Shown: positions 1 to 6,957 of the stretch, in pieces
How positions within the stretch are numbered: position 1 is the stretch's first letter
How the letters are laid out: each line of letters starts with the position of its first letter
Position numbers and translations under genes: made by a program
Notes under the pieces: generated by a model
Databases searched by the model: none
The model's input: only the letters and a program-made list of their open reading frames with translations
What the model was told of the DNA's origin: nothing
Source: Bacteroidales bacterium
GTDB lineage: Bacteria; Bacteroidota; Bacteroidia; Bacteroidales; UBA3824
Assembly: GCA_024401025.1 (NCBI GenBank)
Contig: JAKSLV010000001.1
Location: 70,643 to 116,860 of the forward strand
Length of the DNA stretch: 46,218 nt
Direction: 5' to 3'

Positions 1-255
1 CAGATAAAGATTGCCCGTGCCAATCTGGAGCGCAAGCAGCTTGATTTCGTGCTCGCCACTTCCGACAAGTACATCGAGACCGATCCCGACAAGGCCGACG
101 CCATCGACAAGCGCAACGGCGGCGGTTCGTCCAAGTCCGGCGGTCGTGGCGGACGCGGCCCCAAGAGCGAGGGCAAGCGTGGCGGCGACAAGTCGTCATC
201 AAAGCGTTCCGGCAAGAAATCCGGCAGCAAGCGTTCCGGCAAAAAACGCAAATAA
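1..255 (+). CDS. rnr: Ribonuclease R, C-terminal end (partial)
   Basis: The reading frame is open from the first base and ends at TAA 253-255, so only the last 84 residues are present. The first residues (QIKIARANLERKQLDFVLA) match the end of the S1 RNA-binding domain region of RNase R, a processive 3'-5' exoribonuclease of the RNase II/RNB family. The rest is a low-complexity tail of Gly, Ser, Lys and Arg (repeated KRSGKKSG-like units), a basic tail typical of RNase R proteins and likely to contact RNA. The catalytic RNB domain lies outside the window. The gene converges on the minus-strand ATPase, with a strong hairpin between them. Family assignment rests on a short segment, so it is good but not certain. 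Confidence 0.8.
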   Translation, partial: QIKIARANLERKQLDFVLATSDKYIETDPDKADAIDKRNGGGSSKSGGRGGRGPKSEGKRGGDKSSSKRSGKKSGSKRSGKKRK

Positions 256-311
256 TCCGCCGCGTCTCCCAAACATAAATATACAATTATCGCCCGTTGC
301 TTTGATAAAAT

Positions 312-358
312 GAAGTGAACCCCGAAAGTTTTTTTGTCCAACTTTCGGGGTTCACTTC
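312..358. terminator. Perfect 19-bp hairpin between convergent genes
   Basis: Arms GAAGTGAACCCCGAAAGTT (312-330) and its exact reverse complement (340-358) flank a 9-base T-rich loop. It sits between rnr (+) and the ATPase gene (-), so it probably ends transcription from both sides. There is no clean T-run after the right arm on the plus strand; on the minus strand the stem is followed by ATTTTATC. The arm sequence also resembles terminal repeats of Bacteroidota IS3-type elements (see findings). Confidence 0.7.
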
Positions 359-388
359 TATCATCGAAAGCAGCGGGCGATTTTTGGT

Positions 389-1762
389 TTACAAATCTCC
401 CAATTCGTCAAAGACAAAATCATCAGCCGATTCTTGTGATGTATGCTTAAGAAACATACAATAATAAATGGGCATATAGAGGATTTTATCTTTCTCGAAT
501 ACTTTTCCTGAATTGCTGAATACAATAGCACGAGGAATATTGTATGATTCGTTGCTCACAAAACGGTCGAGTGCGGAATGTACGGTGTAATCTTTCCCTG
601 ATTTTATCTCCAACGGCAAAGCCGCAAGATTTTCATAATCATCTATCAGGAAATCAACCTCGCCCTGTTTTTTGTTGTCGTAATAATACAAATGGAATCC
701 ATGGGCATTAAGTTCCTGAGCCACTACAGATTCGTAAACAGTGCCAAGATTTATGCTGCGGATGTCTTGCATTATAGCATTGGCATTGTTTCCGTAAAGG
801 ATATTTGTGAGTATTCCCACGTCGTTGAGATAGAATTTCAAGAAATTCTTTATCTCTGATTCCTTGAGCGGAAACTTTGGATTGCTTATGGAATTCACTT
901 CCAATGCAACTCCCGAGGCGCTAAGATACTCAAATTCATCAATATAATCTGAATAATCCTTGCCTTTCTTTTCTTCAATACTCTTGTATACCACACGCTT
1001 TTTCTTGTTTTCAAGATTGCTTGGTATCAAATCATAGACACGCCGTATCTTGAGTTTTCGCTCGGTGTCATATTGCGAGGCATCAATTTTATAAAGCTCA
1101 TAAATCTGGTTCTGTACTTCCCTAACTCTTTGCAAGTGTCTGTCTCTCAAAAACATATTGACTGACTCGGGCATTCCTCCCACCAACAGGTAATATTGGA
1201 AACGCTTCATGATATTCTCGTGGAGCGCATCGTGCAAAGATTCGTGATTTACAAAGTGCTGATGCATACTTTCAATAACCTCTTCTCCGCAATTGACAGC
1301 CCACAGGAATTCCTCAAAATCAAGGGGATACATTTTTTTTACTGTTACACTTCCTATAGGCACAGATGGGGTTTCGGCCAAGGCGATTCCAAGCTGAGAG
1401 CCACTGGCTATAAAACGGAAACGTTTCTCCTGATTCAGGAACTTCAACATTGTCAGCAACTTGGGATAGCACTGGATCTCGTCAAGGAATACCAATGTGT
1501 CCTTGAAACTGCCAAGTTTGTTTTTAGCAAACATTGCAAGCTGTATATACAAATCCTGACACGTATTTACTCCGTCGAAAACACGTGGGCCTTCGATGTC
1601 TTCCTTCAAATTGATTTCAACAAAATTCTTGAACAATTTGGATCCAACATATCTGATGATATACGATTTGCCGATTTGACGGGCCCCGTCAACAAGTAAA
1701 ATTTTGTTGGGCTGGTCCTTTAGAAACGACTCTAAAACAGGTGTGAATTTTCGTCTAAGCAT
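389..1762 (-). CDS. AAA ATPase with DUF4143-type C-terminal domain
   Basis: 457 residues. Walker A GARQIGKS is at about residues 26-33 and Walker B LVFLDEIQ at about 90-96, followed by a sensor-like FIASGSQ near 118. The C-terminal part has the PD-(D/E)xK-like pattern EVD (368-370) and EIK (385-387), with a preceding conserved Glu (YESVVAQE, near 343-350), as in the DUF4143 region of this family. These ATPases are common and often present in many copies in Bacteroidales; their biological role is not established, though nuclease-like or toxin/antitoxin and mobile roles have been suggested. Start ATG at 1760-1762; a second Met is not available nearby. It is a single gene, convergent with rnr. 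Four phased repeats lie upstream (1819-1921) and may control it. The family call is firm, the function is unknown. Confidence 0.88.
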   Translation of the reverse strand: MLRRKFTPVLESFLKDQPNKILLVDGARQIGKSYIIRYVGSKLFKNFVEINLKEDIEGPRVFDGVNTCQDLYIQLAMFAKNKLGSFKDTLVFLDEIQCYPKLLTMLKFLNQEKRFRFIASGSQLGIALAETPSVPIGSVTVKKMYPLDFEEFLWAVNCGEEVIESMHQHFVNHESLHDALHENIMKRFQYYLLVGGMPESVNMFLRDRHLQRVREVQNQIYELYKIDASQYDTERKLKIRRVYDLIPSNLENKKKRVVYKSIEEKKGKDYSDYIDEFEYLSASGVALEVNSISNPKFPLKESEIKNFLKFYLNDVGILTNILYGNNANAIMQDIRSINLGTVYESVVAQELNAHGFHLYYYDNKKQGEVDFLIDDYENLAALPLEIKSGKDYTVHSALDRFVSNESYNIPRAIVFSNSGKVFEKDKILYMPIYYCMFLKHTSQESADDFVFDELGDL

Positions 1763-1781
1763 ATTAGTTGATATTTCTGCG

Positions 1782-1814
1782 CTAAATTACTAATAATTTT
1801 GGACTTATAAAAAC
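1782..1814 (-). promoter_or_regulatory. Weak candidate promoter for the ATPase gene
   Basis: On the minus strand TAATTTAG (1782-1789) is one base from the Bacteroidota -7 box TAnnTTTG, and a TTTT (1810-1813) lies 20 bases upstream at the -33 position. The repeat block begins just beyond this -33 position. Only a partial match, so tentative. Confidence 0.3.
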
Positions 1815-1818
1815 ATTT

Positions 1819-1921
1819 GTCACTTTTTCTGAAAAATCCAAGCTGTTTTTGTCACTTTTTCCGAAAATTTCTGTCACTTTTTCCGAAAAAAATTGGCTTG
1901 TTTTTGTCACTTTTTCCGAAA
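1819..1921. repeat. Four phased copies of a 16-bp direct repeat
   Basis: GTCACTTTTTCCGAAA occurs at 1851-1866, 1873-1888 and 1906-1921, with a one-base variant (CTG for CCG) at 1819-1834. Start-to-start distances are 32, 22 and 33 bases, close to 3, 2 and 3 turns of the DNA helix, which puts all copies on one face. The distances are not all multiples of three, so the repeat is conserved as DNA and not as a peptide, even though the minus strand can be read as FSEKVT repeats. It lies 57-159 bases upstream of the ATPase start codon. An operator or iteron-like protein binding array is the likeliest reading. Confidence 0.75.
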
Positions 1922-2120
1922 TAATGATGGATTCCTTATTATTTTCAAGATCCATTCCATCCGCGTTATCTGTGTTCTTTTTATTTTTAACATTATTTAA
2001 CTTTTTCTCAAAATCCCCTCTCCAATATCCTGTAATCACGATTTTGAGTTATAAAAATATAAATTTCTGTATCAAAACAGTATCAGAAAATATCTAAAAG
2101 ATGAAATAATTAAAGAATAA

Positions 2121-2152
2121 TTTGCAAAATATAAAAATATATTGTATCTTTG
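2121..2152 (+). promoter_or_regulatory. Bacteroidota-type promoter of the structured RNA
   Basis: A -33 TTTG (2121-2124) and a -7 box TATCTTTG (2145-2152) are separated by exactly 20 bases, matching the primary sigma factor consensus TTTG-N19-21-TAnnTTTG of Bacteroides. The expected transcription start is near 2157-2160, at the first hairpin of the RNA element. No protein gene follows closely: mraZ starts almost 480 bases downstream. Confidence 0.7.
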
Positions 2153-2156
2153 TGTC

Positions 2157-2396
2157 ATCAAAATAATCAAATGATGATTTTGATGGTTGATTTTTGAATG
2201 ACAGATGATAAATAAATAAGCGGCCACACGGCTGGGGAGTCAGCCAGGTCCGCAATCCGGTTAGATATGGAAACCGGACAGGTATTAGGAAATGCGGCGT
2301 TACGAAGCCGGAACATTGGTAGTCGCATTTTCCTTCTACTTAACAAAACGAGCAAAACAGTTAAGTCTGTTTTGCTAAGTAGAAGATACTTTTTTT
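2157..2396 (+). ncRNA. Candidate structured non-coding RNA, unknown family
   Basis: About 240 bases between a good promoter and a terminator hairpin, with a series of helices and no credible protein. Helices: 2156-2164 with 2177-2185 (9 bp, with an inner ATCA/TGAT stem); 2220-2225 with 2247-2253 (one bulged T) capping an inner GGCTG/CAGCC stem with GGGAGT loop (2230-2245); 2256-2262 with 2272-2278 (TCCGGTT/AACCGGA); 2288-2296 with 2324-2333 (GGAAATGCG paired with CGCATTTTCC, one bulge), enclosing a 27-base inner region; then the terminator. It is G+C rich in the middle of A+T-rich flanks. I compared it by eye with cobalamin, SAM, TPP, c-di-GMP and THF riboswitches, SRP RNA, tmRNA and RNase P and found no match. 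It may be a free sRNA or a leader of the mraZ operon. Confidence 0.55.
2333..2396 (+). terminator. Intrinsic terminator at the end of the structured RNA
   Basis: CTTCTACTT (2333-2341) pairs with AAGTAGAAG (2377-2385) and AGCAAAACAG (2351-2360) pairs with CTGTTTTGCT (2367-2376); a 9-base bulge separates the two helices on the 5' side. The loop is TTAAGT. A run of seven T follows at 2390-2396. Confidence 0.75.
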
Positions 2397-2414
2397 ATAA
2401 TTATTCTGTGAAAG

Positions 2415-2467
2415 GGTCCTTGGCGTGCTCCGGAGTTTATCTCCCGAGCCCCGGACCTATTTTTTTT
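2415..2467 (+). terminator. Second terminator-like hairpin upstream of mraZ
   Basis: GGTCC (2415-2419) pairs with GGACC (2453-2457) and CTCCGGAG (2428-2435) with CTCCCGAG (2441-2448, one mismatch), with a TTTAT loop. Eight T follow at 2460-2467. It lies only 30 bases beyond the first terminator. It could be a back-up terminator or part of a longer RNA leader. Confidence 0.6.
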
Positions 2468-2556
2468 GTATATATGTCATCCGGATGTGAGCGTGTCAGT
2501 TACTCGTTTTTCAAATCTCTTATTATCAGTATCTTAAAAAATATTTTTCAAAAAAG

Positions 2557-2580
2557 TGGGAAAAAGTGGGGCAAAGTGGT
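2557..2580 (+). promoter_or_regulatory. MraZ operator: three TGGG-type boxes, 10-bp period
   Basis: TGGG at 2557-2560, TGGG at 2567-2570 and TGGT at 2577-2580 recur every 10 bases inside the pattern AAAGTGGG. MraZ from several bacteria binds tandem TGGG-containing repeats about 10 bp apart just upstream of its own gene and represses the dcw cluster. Position, period and sequence all fit, so this is very likely the autoregulatory site. It covers the -33 region of the mraZ promoter. Confidence 0.8.
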
Positions 2581-2602
2581 GCAATTTGTCAAAAATTATA
2601 TC

Positions 2603-2610
2603 TAATTTTG
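2603..2610 (+). promoter_or_regulatory. -7 box of the mraZ/dcw promoter
   Basis: TAATTTTG fits TAnnTTTG exactly and would start transcription near 2616, about 19 bases before the mraZ ATG. No TTTG lies at the ideal spacing (the nearest, 2585-2588, leaves 14 bases), so the promoter may depend on the region of the MraZ boxes. Confidence 0.5.
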
Positions 2611-2634
2611 GAACACATTTTAAGATGAACTATC

Positions 2635-3099
2635 ATGTGCATTTTTACTGGAGATTTTCAAATAAAACTTGACTCAAAGGGTCGCTTCCAGTTCCCTTCT
2701 GCCTTCATGGAGCAGATCGGGGCGGGGGAGGACAGCTCTGTGCGTACCTTTGTGCTAAAGAAGGATCTCTACGAGAAATGCCTGACTATTTACACTTTAG
2801 GCAGCTGGCAGTCTCGCATAGAGGCTGTAAAAGCGCACCTCAACCCATTCAACCGTCAGCACAACGCCTTCCTCCGCGAATTCTTCAAGGATACCGCCGA
2901 GGTGGAGCTGGATGCAAGCAACAGACTGCTGGTTCCGAAGCGCCTGTTGCTCCAGACGGATTTGAAGAGTGATATCTTTGTTCTCGGCCTCGACGACAAG
3001 ATCGAGGTCTGGGACACTGATACTTACGAACAGAGCCGCCCGTCGGCTGAGGACTTTGCGCAGATGGCCGCCGATTTTCTGGGTAGTATTAATATTTAA
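2635..3099 (+). CDS. mraZ: Transcriptional regulator MraZ
   Basis: 154 residues, the usual size. Two SpoVT/AbrB-type DNA-binding repeats are visible: the first around GDFQIKLDSKGRFQFPSAF (residues 5-23), the second around AEVELDASNRLLVPKRLL (near 89-106). MraZ forms a ring-like oligomer that binds direct repeats upstream of its gene and tunes expression of the division and cell wall cluster. The start ATG at 2635 places the first AbrB strand at the N-terminus, as in homologues. It is the first gene of the dcw run, and three TGGG-type boxes lie 55-78 bases upstream of its start. rsmH follows after 14 bases. Confidence 0.95.
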   Translation: MCIFTGDFQIKLDSKGRFQFPSAFMEQIGAGEDSSVRTFVLKKDLYEKCLTIYTLGSWQSRIEAVKAHLNPFNRQHNAFLREFFKDTAEVELDASNRLLVPKRLLLQTDLKSDIFVLGLDDKIEVWDTDTYEQSRPSAEDFAQMAADFLGSINI

Positions 3100-3113
3100 T
3101 TCCTTTGGATGTT

Positions 3114-4034
3114 ATGGAATGTTTCTATCATAAGCCAGTGATGCTGGATGAGTGTCTCGAGGGATTGAATATCAATCCTTCGGGTGTGTATGCAGATGTT
3201 ACATTTGGCGGAGGCGGCCACTCTAAGGCCATCCTCAACCGTCTGGACGACGACGGCAGGCTCTTCGTGTTCGATCAGGATGCCGATGCCATGGACAACG
3301 TGCCCGACGACCCGAGGATCGTTTTCTTCAGAAGCAACTTCAGATATTTCGCTCAGTTCCTGAGGCTGGCGGGATATCCAAAGATAGACGGCGTTTTGGC
3401 CGACCTAGGCGTATCAAGCCATCATTTCGACGATGCGCAGCGCGGATTCTCGTTCCGCTTTGATGTTCCGCTCGATATGAGGATGAATCAGGCCGCCAAG
3501 TTCTCGGCCCGCGAGCTGGTGAACACATATTCTGCCGAGCAGCTCAAACGCGTTTTCCTGGAATACGGCGAGATAAAGAATGCCTGGCATCTGGCCCAGA
3601 ACATCGTGGCCTACCGCGGACAAAAGCCGATAGTTACAGTAAGCGACCTGATATCAGCGGCCGGTAAATGCGTTACCCTGCATCAGGAAAACAAGTATCT
3701 GGCCACCATGTTTCAGGCCCTTCGCATAGAGGTGAACGGCGAGATAGAGGTTCTCCACGAATTCCTGAAGGCCACCACGGGAGCCATCAAGGAGGGCGGA
3801 CGCCTGGTGATAATGACCTACCACTCGCTGGAAGACCGCCCCGTGAAAAACTTCATAAAGGCCGGCAACCTGGAGGGCAAGGAGGAGAAGGATTTTTACG
3901 GAAATGTGATTGCCCCGTTCCAGGCAGTAAACCGCAAGGTGATAACTCCGAGCGACGAGGAGCTGGAGCAGAACTCCCGAAGCCGCAGCGCAAAGCTCAG
4001 GATTGCAGAGCGCACGATGTACAATTACGATTAG
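3114..4034 (+). CDS. rsmH: 16S rRNA (cytosine(1402)-N4)-methyltransferase
   Basis: 306 residues from ATG 3114 (an in-frame TTG at 3105 would add three residues; the ATG is preferred because the product then begins MECFYHKPVMLDE, as in homologues). The SAM-binding motif ADVTFGGGGHS is near residues 27-37, followed by FVFDQDADA, GVLADLGVSSHHFD and the C-terminal YHSLEDRPVKNF, all signatures of RsmH (MraW). The enzyme methylates N4 of C1402 in the 16S rRNA decoding centre. It normally sits between mraZ and ftsL in dcw clusters, as here. Confidence 0.96.
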   Translation: MECFYHKPVMLDECLEGLNINPSGVYADVTFGGGGHSKAILNRLDDDGRLFVFDQDADAMDNVPDDPRIVFFRSNFRYFAQFLRLAGYPKIDGVLADLGVSSHHFDDAQRGFSFRFDVPLDMRMNQAAKFSARELVNTYSAEQLKRVFLEYGEIKNAWHLAQNIVAYRGQKPIVTVSDLISAAGKCVTLHQENKYLATMFQALRIEVNGEIEVLHEFLKATTGAIKEGGRLVIMTYHSLEDRPVKNFIKAGNLEGKEEKDFYGNVIAPFQAVNRKVITPSDEELEQNSRSRSAKLRIAERTMYNYD

Positions 4035-4066
4035 TTGGTTATTTAGTTTAAGACTTTTTGATACAC

Positions 4067-4780
4067 ATGACAGAAGACGACGAGCTTTTTGACAGGGATA
4101 ACAACCGCGACAATATAATGGAAAATGAAGATGAAGACTCTCTGAACGGTGCCTACGACCGTGTGTCGGGCAGTGGCGAGATGCCTTCGCTGGAGGATTT
4201 CCTGGGGCAGGATTTCAACGATCCTTCCGACGGAGTATCAGCCTACAACGACGGCATTGGCGACGAGTACGGCGATCTCAGGCTGTCCGACGACGCCATC
4301 CCCGACCCCAACGAAAATATGGACAGCGCCGCCGGCGAAAATGACGATGACGACGAAGGGGTGGAGAATTTCAGCCCTATGTCGATACTAAGCGGCAAAT
4401 TCTTCAAGAGCAAGTTTTTTATCCGAAATATTCCATTCGTGTTGACGCTGGGTGTTTTGGCCTTGGTGTATGTTGCCAATAGAAATTTCTCGGAATTCCA
4501 GATTGGCAGATGCATCAGGCTCCAGAAAGAGGTGCGCGACCTCAGGGCCGAATCCATAACCATAGCTGGACAGCTCATGGATATCAGCAAGGAGACCGAG
4601 GTGGCCAAGCGGGTGATTGACCACAAGATTGGAATCCGCGAGCAGAACACTCCGCCCCTGTATTTCATAATTGACAGGTACGAGGCTCCCGATTCTCTGA
4701 AGAAGAAGGACGCAGCTCCCAAGCGTGACTACATCAACGACTTCAACGATTTTGAGGACGATTTTAAAGAAATGAACTGA
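4067..4780 (+). CDS. ftsL: FtsL-like division protein with long acidic N-terminal tail
   Basis: 237 residues from ATG 4067 (a TTG at 4058 is the only earlier option). A single transmembrane helix (FVLTLGVLALVYVANRNF, about 124-141) is followed by an extracytoplasmic coiled-coil-like stretch (RLQKEVRDLRAESITIAGQLMD) and the position between rsmH and ftsI; this is the FtsL layout. FtsL joins FtsB/FtsQ and activates FtsW-FtsI. What is odd is the cytoplasmic tail of about 105 residues before the helix: it is rich in Asp, Glu, Asn and Gly (for example ENDDDDEGVE at 91-100), surely disordered, whereas FtsL proteins are usually about 100-120 residues in total. The C-terminus is again acidic (NDFNDFEDDF). 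Sequence identity to known FtsL is low, so the name rests on layout and position. Confidence 0.8.
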   Translation: MTEDDELFDRDNNRDNIMENEDEDSLNGAYDRVSGSGEMPSLEDFLGQDFNDPSDGVSAYNDGIGDEYGDLRLSDDAIPDPNENMDSAAGENDDDDEGVENFSPMSILSGKFFKSKFFIRNIPFVLTLGVLALVYVANRNFSEFQIGRCIRLQKEVRDLRAESITIAGQLMDISKETEVAKRVIDHKIGIREQNTPPLYFIIDRYEAPDSLKKKDAAPKRDYINDFNDFEDDFKEMN

Positions 4781-4782
4781 CA

Positions 4783-6933
4783 ATGGAAAACGAAGGAATT
4801 GGAAAAAGCGTTGTAGCATGGCTGTTTGCCATTCTGGTGATTGTGACTCTGCTTTGCATCCTGGTGGTGGTGAAGGTGGTATTCCTGCAGAGCACTTCCG
4901 ACTGGCAGGAAAATATTGCTACCATAAAGCAGGTGGACGTGGAGCCTTTCCGCGGCGACATCTGCGCATACGACGGCAGGGTGCTGGCCACATCCATGCC
5001 GTCGTACTCCGTGTACTGGGACCTCACTGTTAAGGGCCTGGGCGACTCCGTTTTCTACAAGAACATAGATTCGCTGGCATCCTGCATGAGCAGGTGTTTC
5101 GAGGATACCACCAAGGACGGATACGTGCGCCGTTTCACCGAGGCATACAGAAAGGGCCTGAAATACTATTGCGTAAAGAAGGATATAACCCTGTCGCAGC
5201 TTAAGGCAATGCGAAACTTCCCTATTTTCAACAAGGGACGCTACAAGAGCGGTTTTATATCCGAGCAGAGATACAAGCGCGAGCAGCCCCACAAATCGCT
5301 GGCATCGCGCACTATAGGCAGCATCAACGAGGGCAGCACCAACAAGATGAACGGCATGGAGGCCGCCTTCGACGACAGACTGTCGGGCATCAAGGGCATC
5401 AAGCTCATGAAAAAGCTTTCGTCGGGCGAGATGTATCCCATAAGCCCCTACGGCGACATCCACGACGAGGACCCCGTAGACGGCCTTGACGTGATTTCCA
5501 CTCTGGACGTTAACCTTCAGGACATTGTGGAGAAATCCCTGAGGGCACAGCTGATGCGGAGCGAGGCCGAGTTTGGCACCGTGGTGGTGATGGAGGTGAA
5601 AACCGGAAAGATAAGGGCTATATCAAACCTCGACATCATAAGGGACACTGTAAACAAGAAGATATCGTATGCCGAGCAGTTCAACCATGCCGTGGTTACC
5701 CAGATAGAGCCGGGCTCCACTATGAAGCTGGCATCAGTGATAGCCTGCATGGAGAAAACCGGAGCCAGCATATACGATACCGTGGATGCCGGAAACGGAG
5801 TTTTCGAGCTTCACGACATTGTAATCAACGATGTCGACCACCCATTCAAGGGAAAGTTCACCATAAAGGAGGGTTTCGAGAAATCATCAAACGTGATTAT
5901 CTCCAAGTTTGCCTACTACACATTCAGGGATTGCGAGGCCGAGTTTGTGGACCGCCTCTACAAGATGGGCCTCAACAAGCCTTCGGGCATCGACCTGGTG
6001 GGCGAAACCACGCCAAACATCAAATACCCCGACAATCAGCACTGGTCGGGAGTGTCGCTGGCGCAGATGTCGTACGGATACGAGCTTACTCTTACACCGC
6101 TTCAGATACTGTCGTTCTATAACGCCATTGCCAACAACGGCCACATGGTGCGTCCTCACCTGATGGAGGGTGTAAGGTCGCACGGACAGATGATAGAGGT
6201 GGTGGAGACCGAGGAGACCAACTCGTCGATATGCAGCAAGGAGACCTTGGAGAAGGTTCAGACCCTGCTGAAGGGCGTGGTGGAGAACGGCACGGCCCAG
6301 AACATCAAAAACCAGCACTACAGCATAGCCGGAAAAACCGGAACTGCACAGATAGCCAAGGGCCGCTCGGGATACGCATCCGACGGCAAGAAGATATACA
6401 CGGCATCGTTTGTGGGATACTTCCCGGCCGACAATCCAAAATACTCGTGCATTGTGGCCATATCAAACCCAAGCAAGGGTTCGATATACGGTAGCTCGGT
6501 GGCTTGCCCGGTGTTCAAGGTTATCAGCGACAAGCTCTACTCCAAGGACCGCGAGCTGTATTCCGGCAAAAACTTCAACCTCCTGGCCCAGGTCGACAAC
6601 AGCGACAAGGTGCCGCAGATAAAGTCGGGCGATATGGCGGTGGTTGACAGGCTGTGCTCCAGATTCAACATTCCTATGTCGAATCTGGAAAACTGCGTAA
6701 CGCCATACGTGTATGTGTCGTCGCAGGACGGCAAGGTAAAGCTCGATCCCATGAGTTCCAATCCCAACACCGTTCCCGATGTTATAGGAATGGGCCTCAG
6801 CGATGCCATGTACCTGCTAAGGCAGCGCGGCTACAAGGTGGGCGTTACGGGCCGTGGCGTGGTAAAGAAGCAGTCGGTGGCCCCGGGCAAGACAGCCTCC
6901 AAGGGCACTAAAATCAATATCGAATTGGGATAA
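4783..6933 (+). CDS. ftsI: Septal peptidoglycan transpeptidase FtsI (PBP3), PASTA-containing
   Basis: 716 residues. N-terminal membrane anchor at about 10-35, a PBP dimerisation region (RGDICAYDGRVLAT near 57-70), then the transpeptidase with all three active-site motifs: STMK with catalytic Ser at 312, SSN at 368-370 and KTGTAQ at 518-523. A C-terminal PASTA domain (VPDVIGMGLSDAMYLLRQRG onwards, about 656-716) is typical of Bacteroidota FtsI. The protein cross-links septal peptidoglycan with FtsW and is the target of beta-lactams. It starts two bases after the ftsL stop codon, so the two are probably translationally coupled. Division-specific identity is inferred from the neighbours ftsL and ftsW. 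Confidence 0.96.
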   Translation: MENEGIGKSVVAWLFAILVIVTLLCILVVVKVVFLQSTSDWQENIATIKQVDVEPFRGDICAYDGRVLATSMPSYSVYWDLTVKGLGDSVFYKNIDSLASCMSRCFEDTTKDGYVRRFTEAYRKGLKYYCVKKDITLSQLKAMRNFPIFNKGRYKSGFISEQRYKREQPHKSLASRTIGSINEGSTNKMNGMEAAFDDRLSGIKGIKLMKKLSSGEMYPISPYGDIHDEDPVDGLDVISTLDVNLQDIVEKSLRAQLMRSEAEFGTVVVMEVKTGKIRAISNLDIIRDTVNKKISYAEQFNHAVVTQIEPGSTMKLASVIACMEKTGASIYDTVDAGNGVFELHDIVINDVDHPFKGKFTIKEGFEKSSNVIISKFAYYTFRDCEAEFVDRLYKMGLNKPSGIDLVGETTPNIKYPDNQHWSGVSLAQMSYGYELTLTPLQILSFYNAIANNGHMVRPHLMEGVRSHGQMIEVVETEETNSSICSKETLEKVQTLLKGVVENGTAQNIKNQHYSIAGKTGTAQIAKGRSGYASDGKKIYTASFVGYFPADNPKYSCIVAISNPSKGSIYGSSVACPVFKVISDKLYSKDRELYSGKNFNLLAQVDNSDKVPQIKSGDMAVVDRLCSRFNIPMSNLENCVTPYVYVSSQDGKVKLDPMSSNPNTVPDVIGMGLSDAMYLLRQRGYKVGVTGRGVVKKQSVAPGKTASKGTKINIELG

Positions 6934-6957
6934 ATAATTAAATAAGGAGACGGAAAA

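Noticed and set aside
1782-2039. 85-residue minus-strand reading frame with FSEKVT repeats
   Set aside because: The repeats differ in frame between copies (32, 22 and 33 bases apart), so the DNA is conserved and not the peptide; there is no family resemblance and the frame covers the ATPase promoter region.
2220-2253. Possible cobalamin riboswitch (GCCAC..., GAGTCAG...)
   Set aside because: Only the 3'-end motif is faintly similar. The conserved core (GGTTAAAAGGGAA-type segment, CCCGCAACTG) is absent from the A+T-rich sequence upstream.
2220-2333. SRP RNA, tmRNA or RNase P RNA
   Set aside because: The SRP tip (GGAAGGGAGCAG-like), the tmRNA tRNA-like ends and the RNase P core motifs are not present.
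2267-2605. 112-residue plus-strand frame across the structured RNA and both terminators
   Set aside because: It runs through two intrinsic terminators and the MraZ operator, has no recognisable domain, and its composition follows the helices.
4729-5463. Long open frame opposite ftsI (244 residues, minus strand) and others like it at 7732-8445, 9618-10490, 12419-13294 and 33729-34889
   Set aside because: These are mirror frames of strongly codon-biased genes, without motifs or proper starts.
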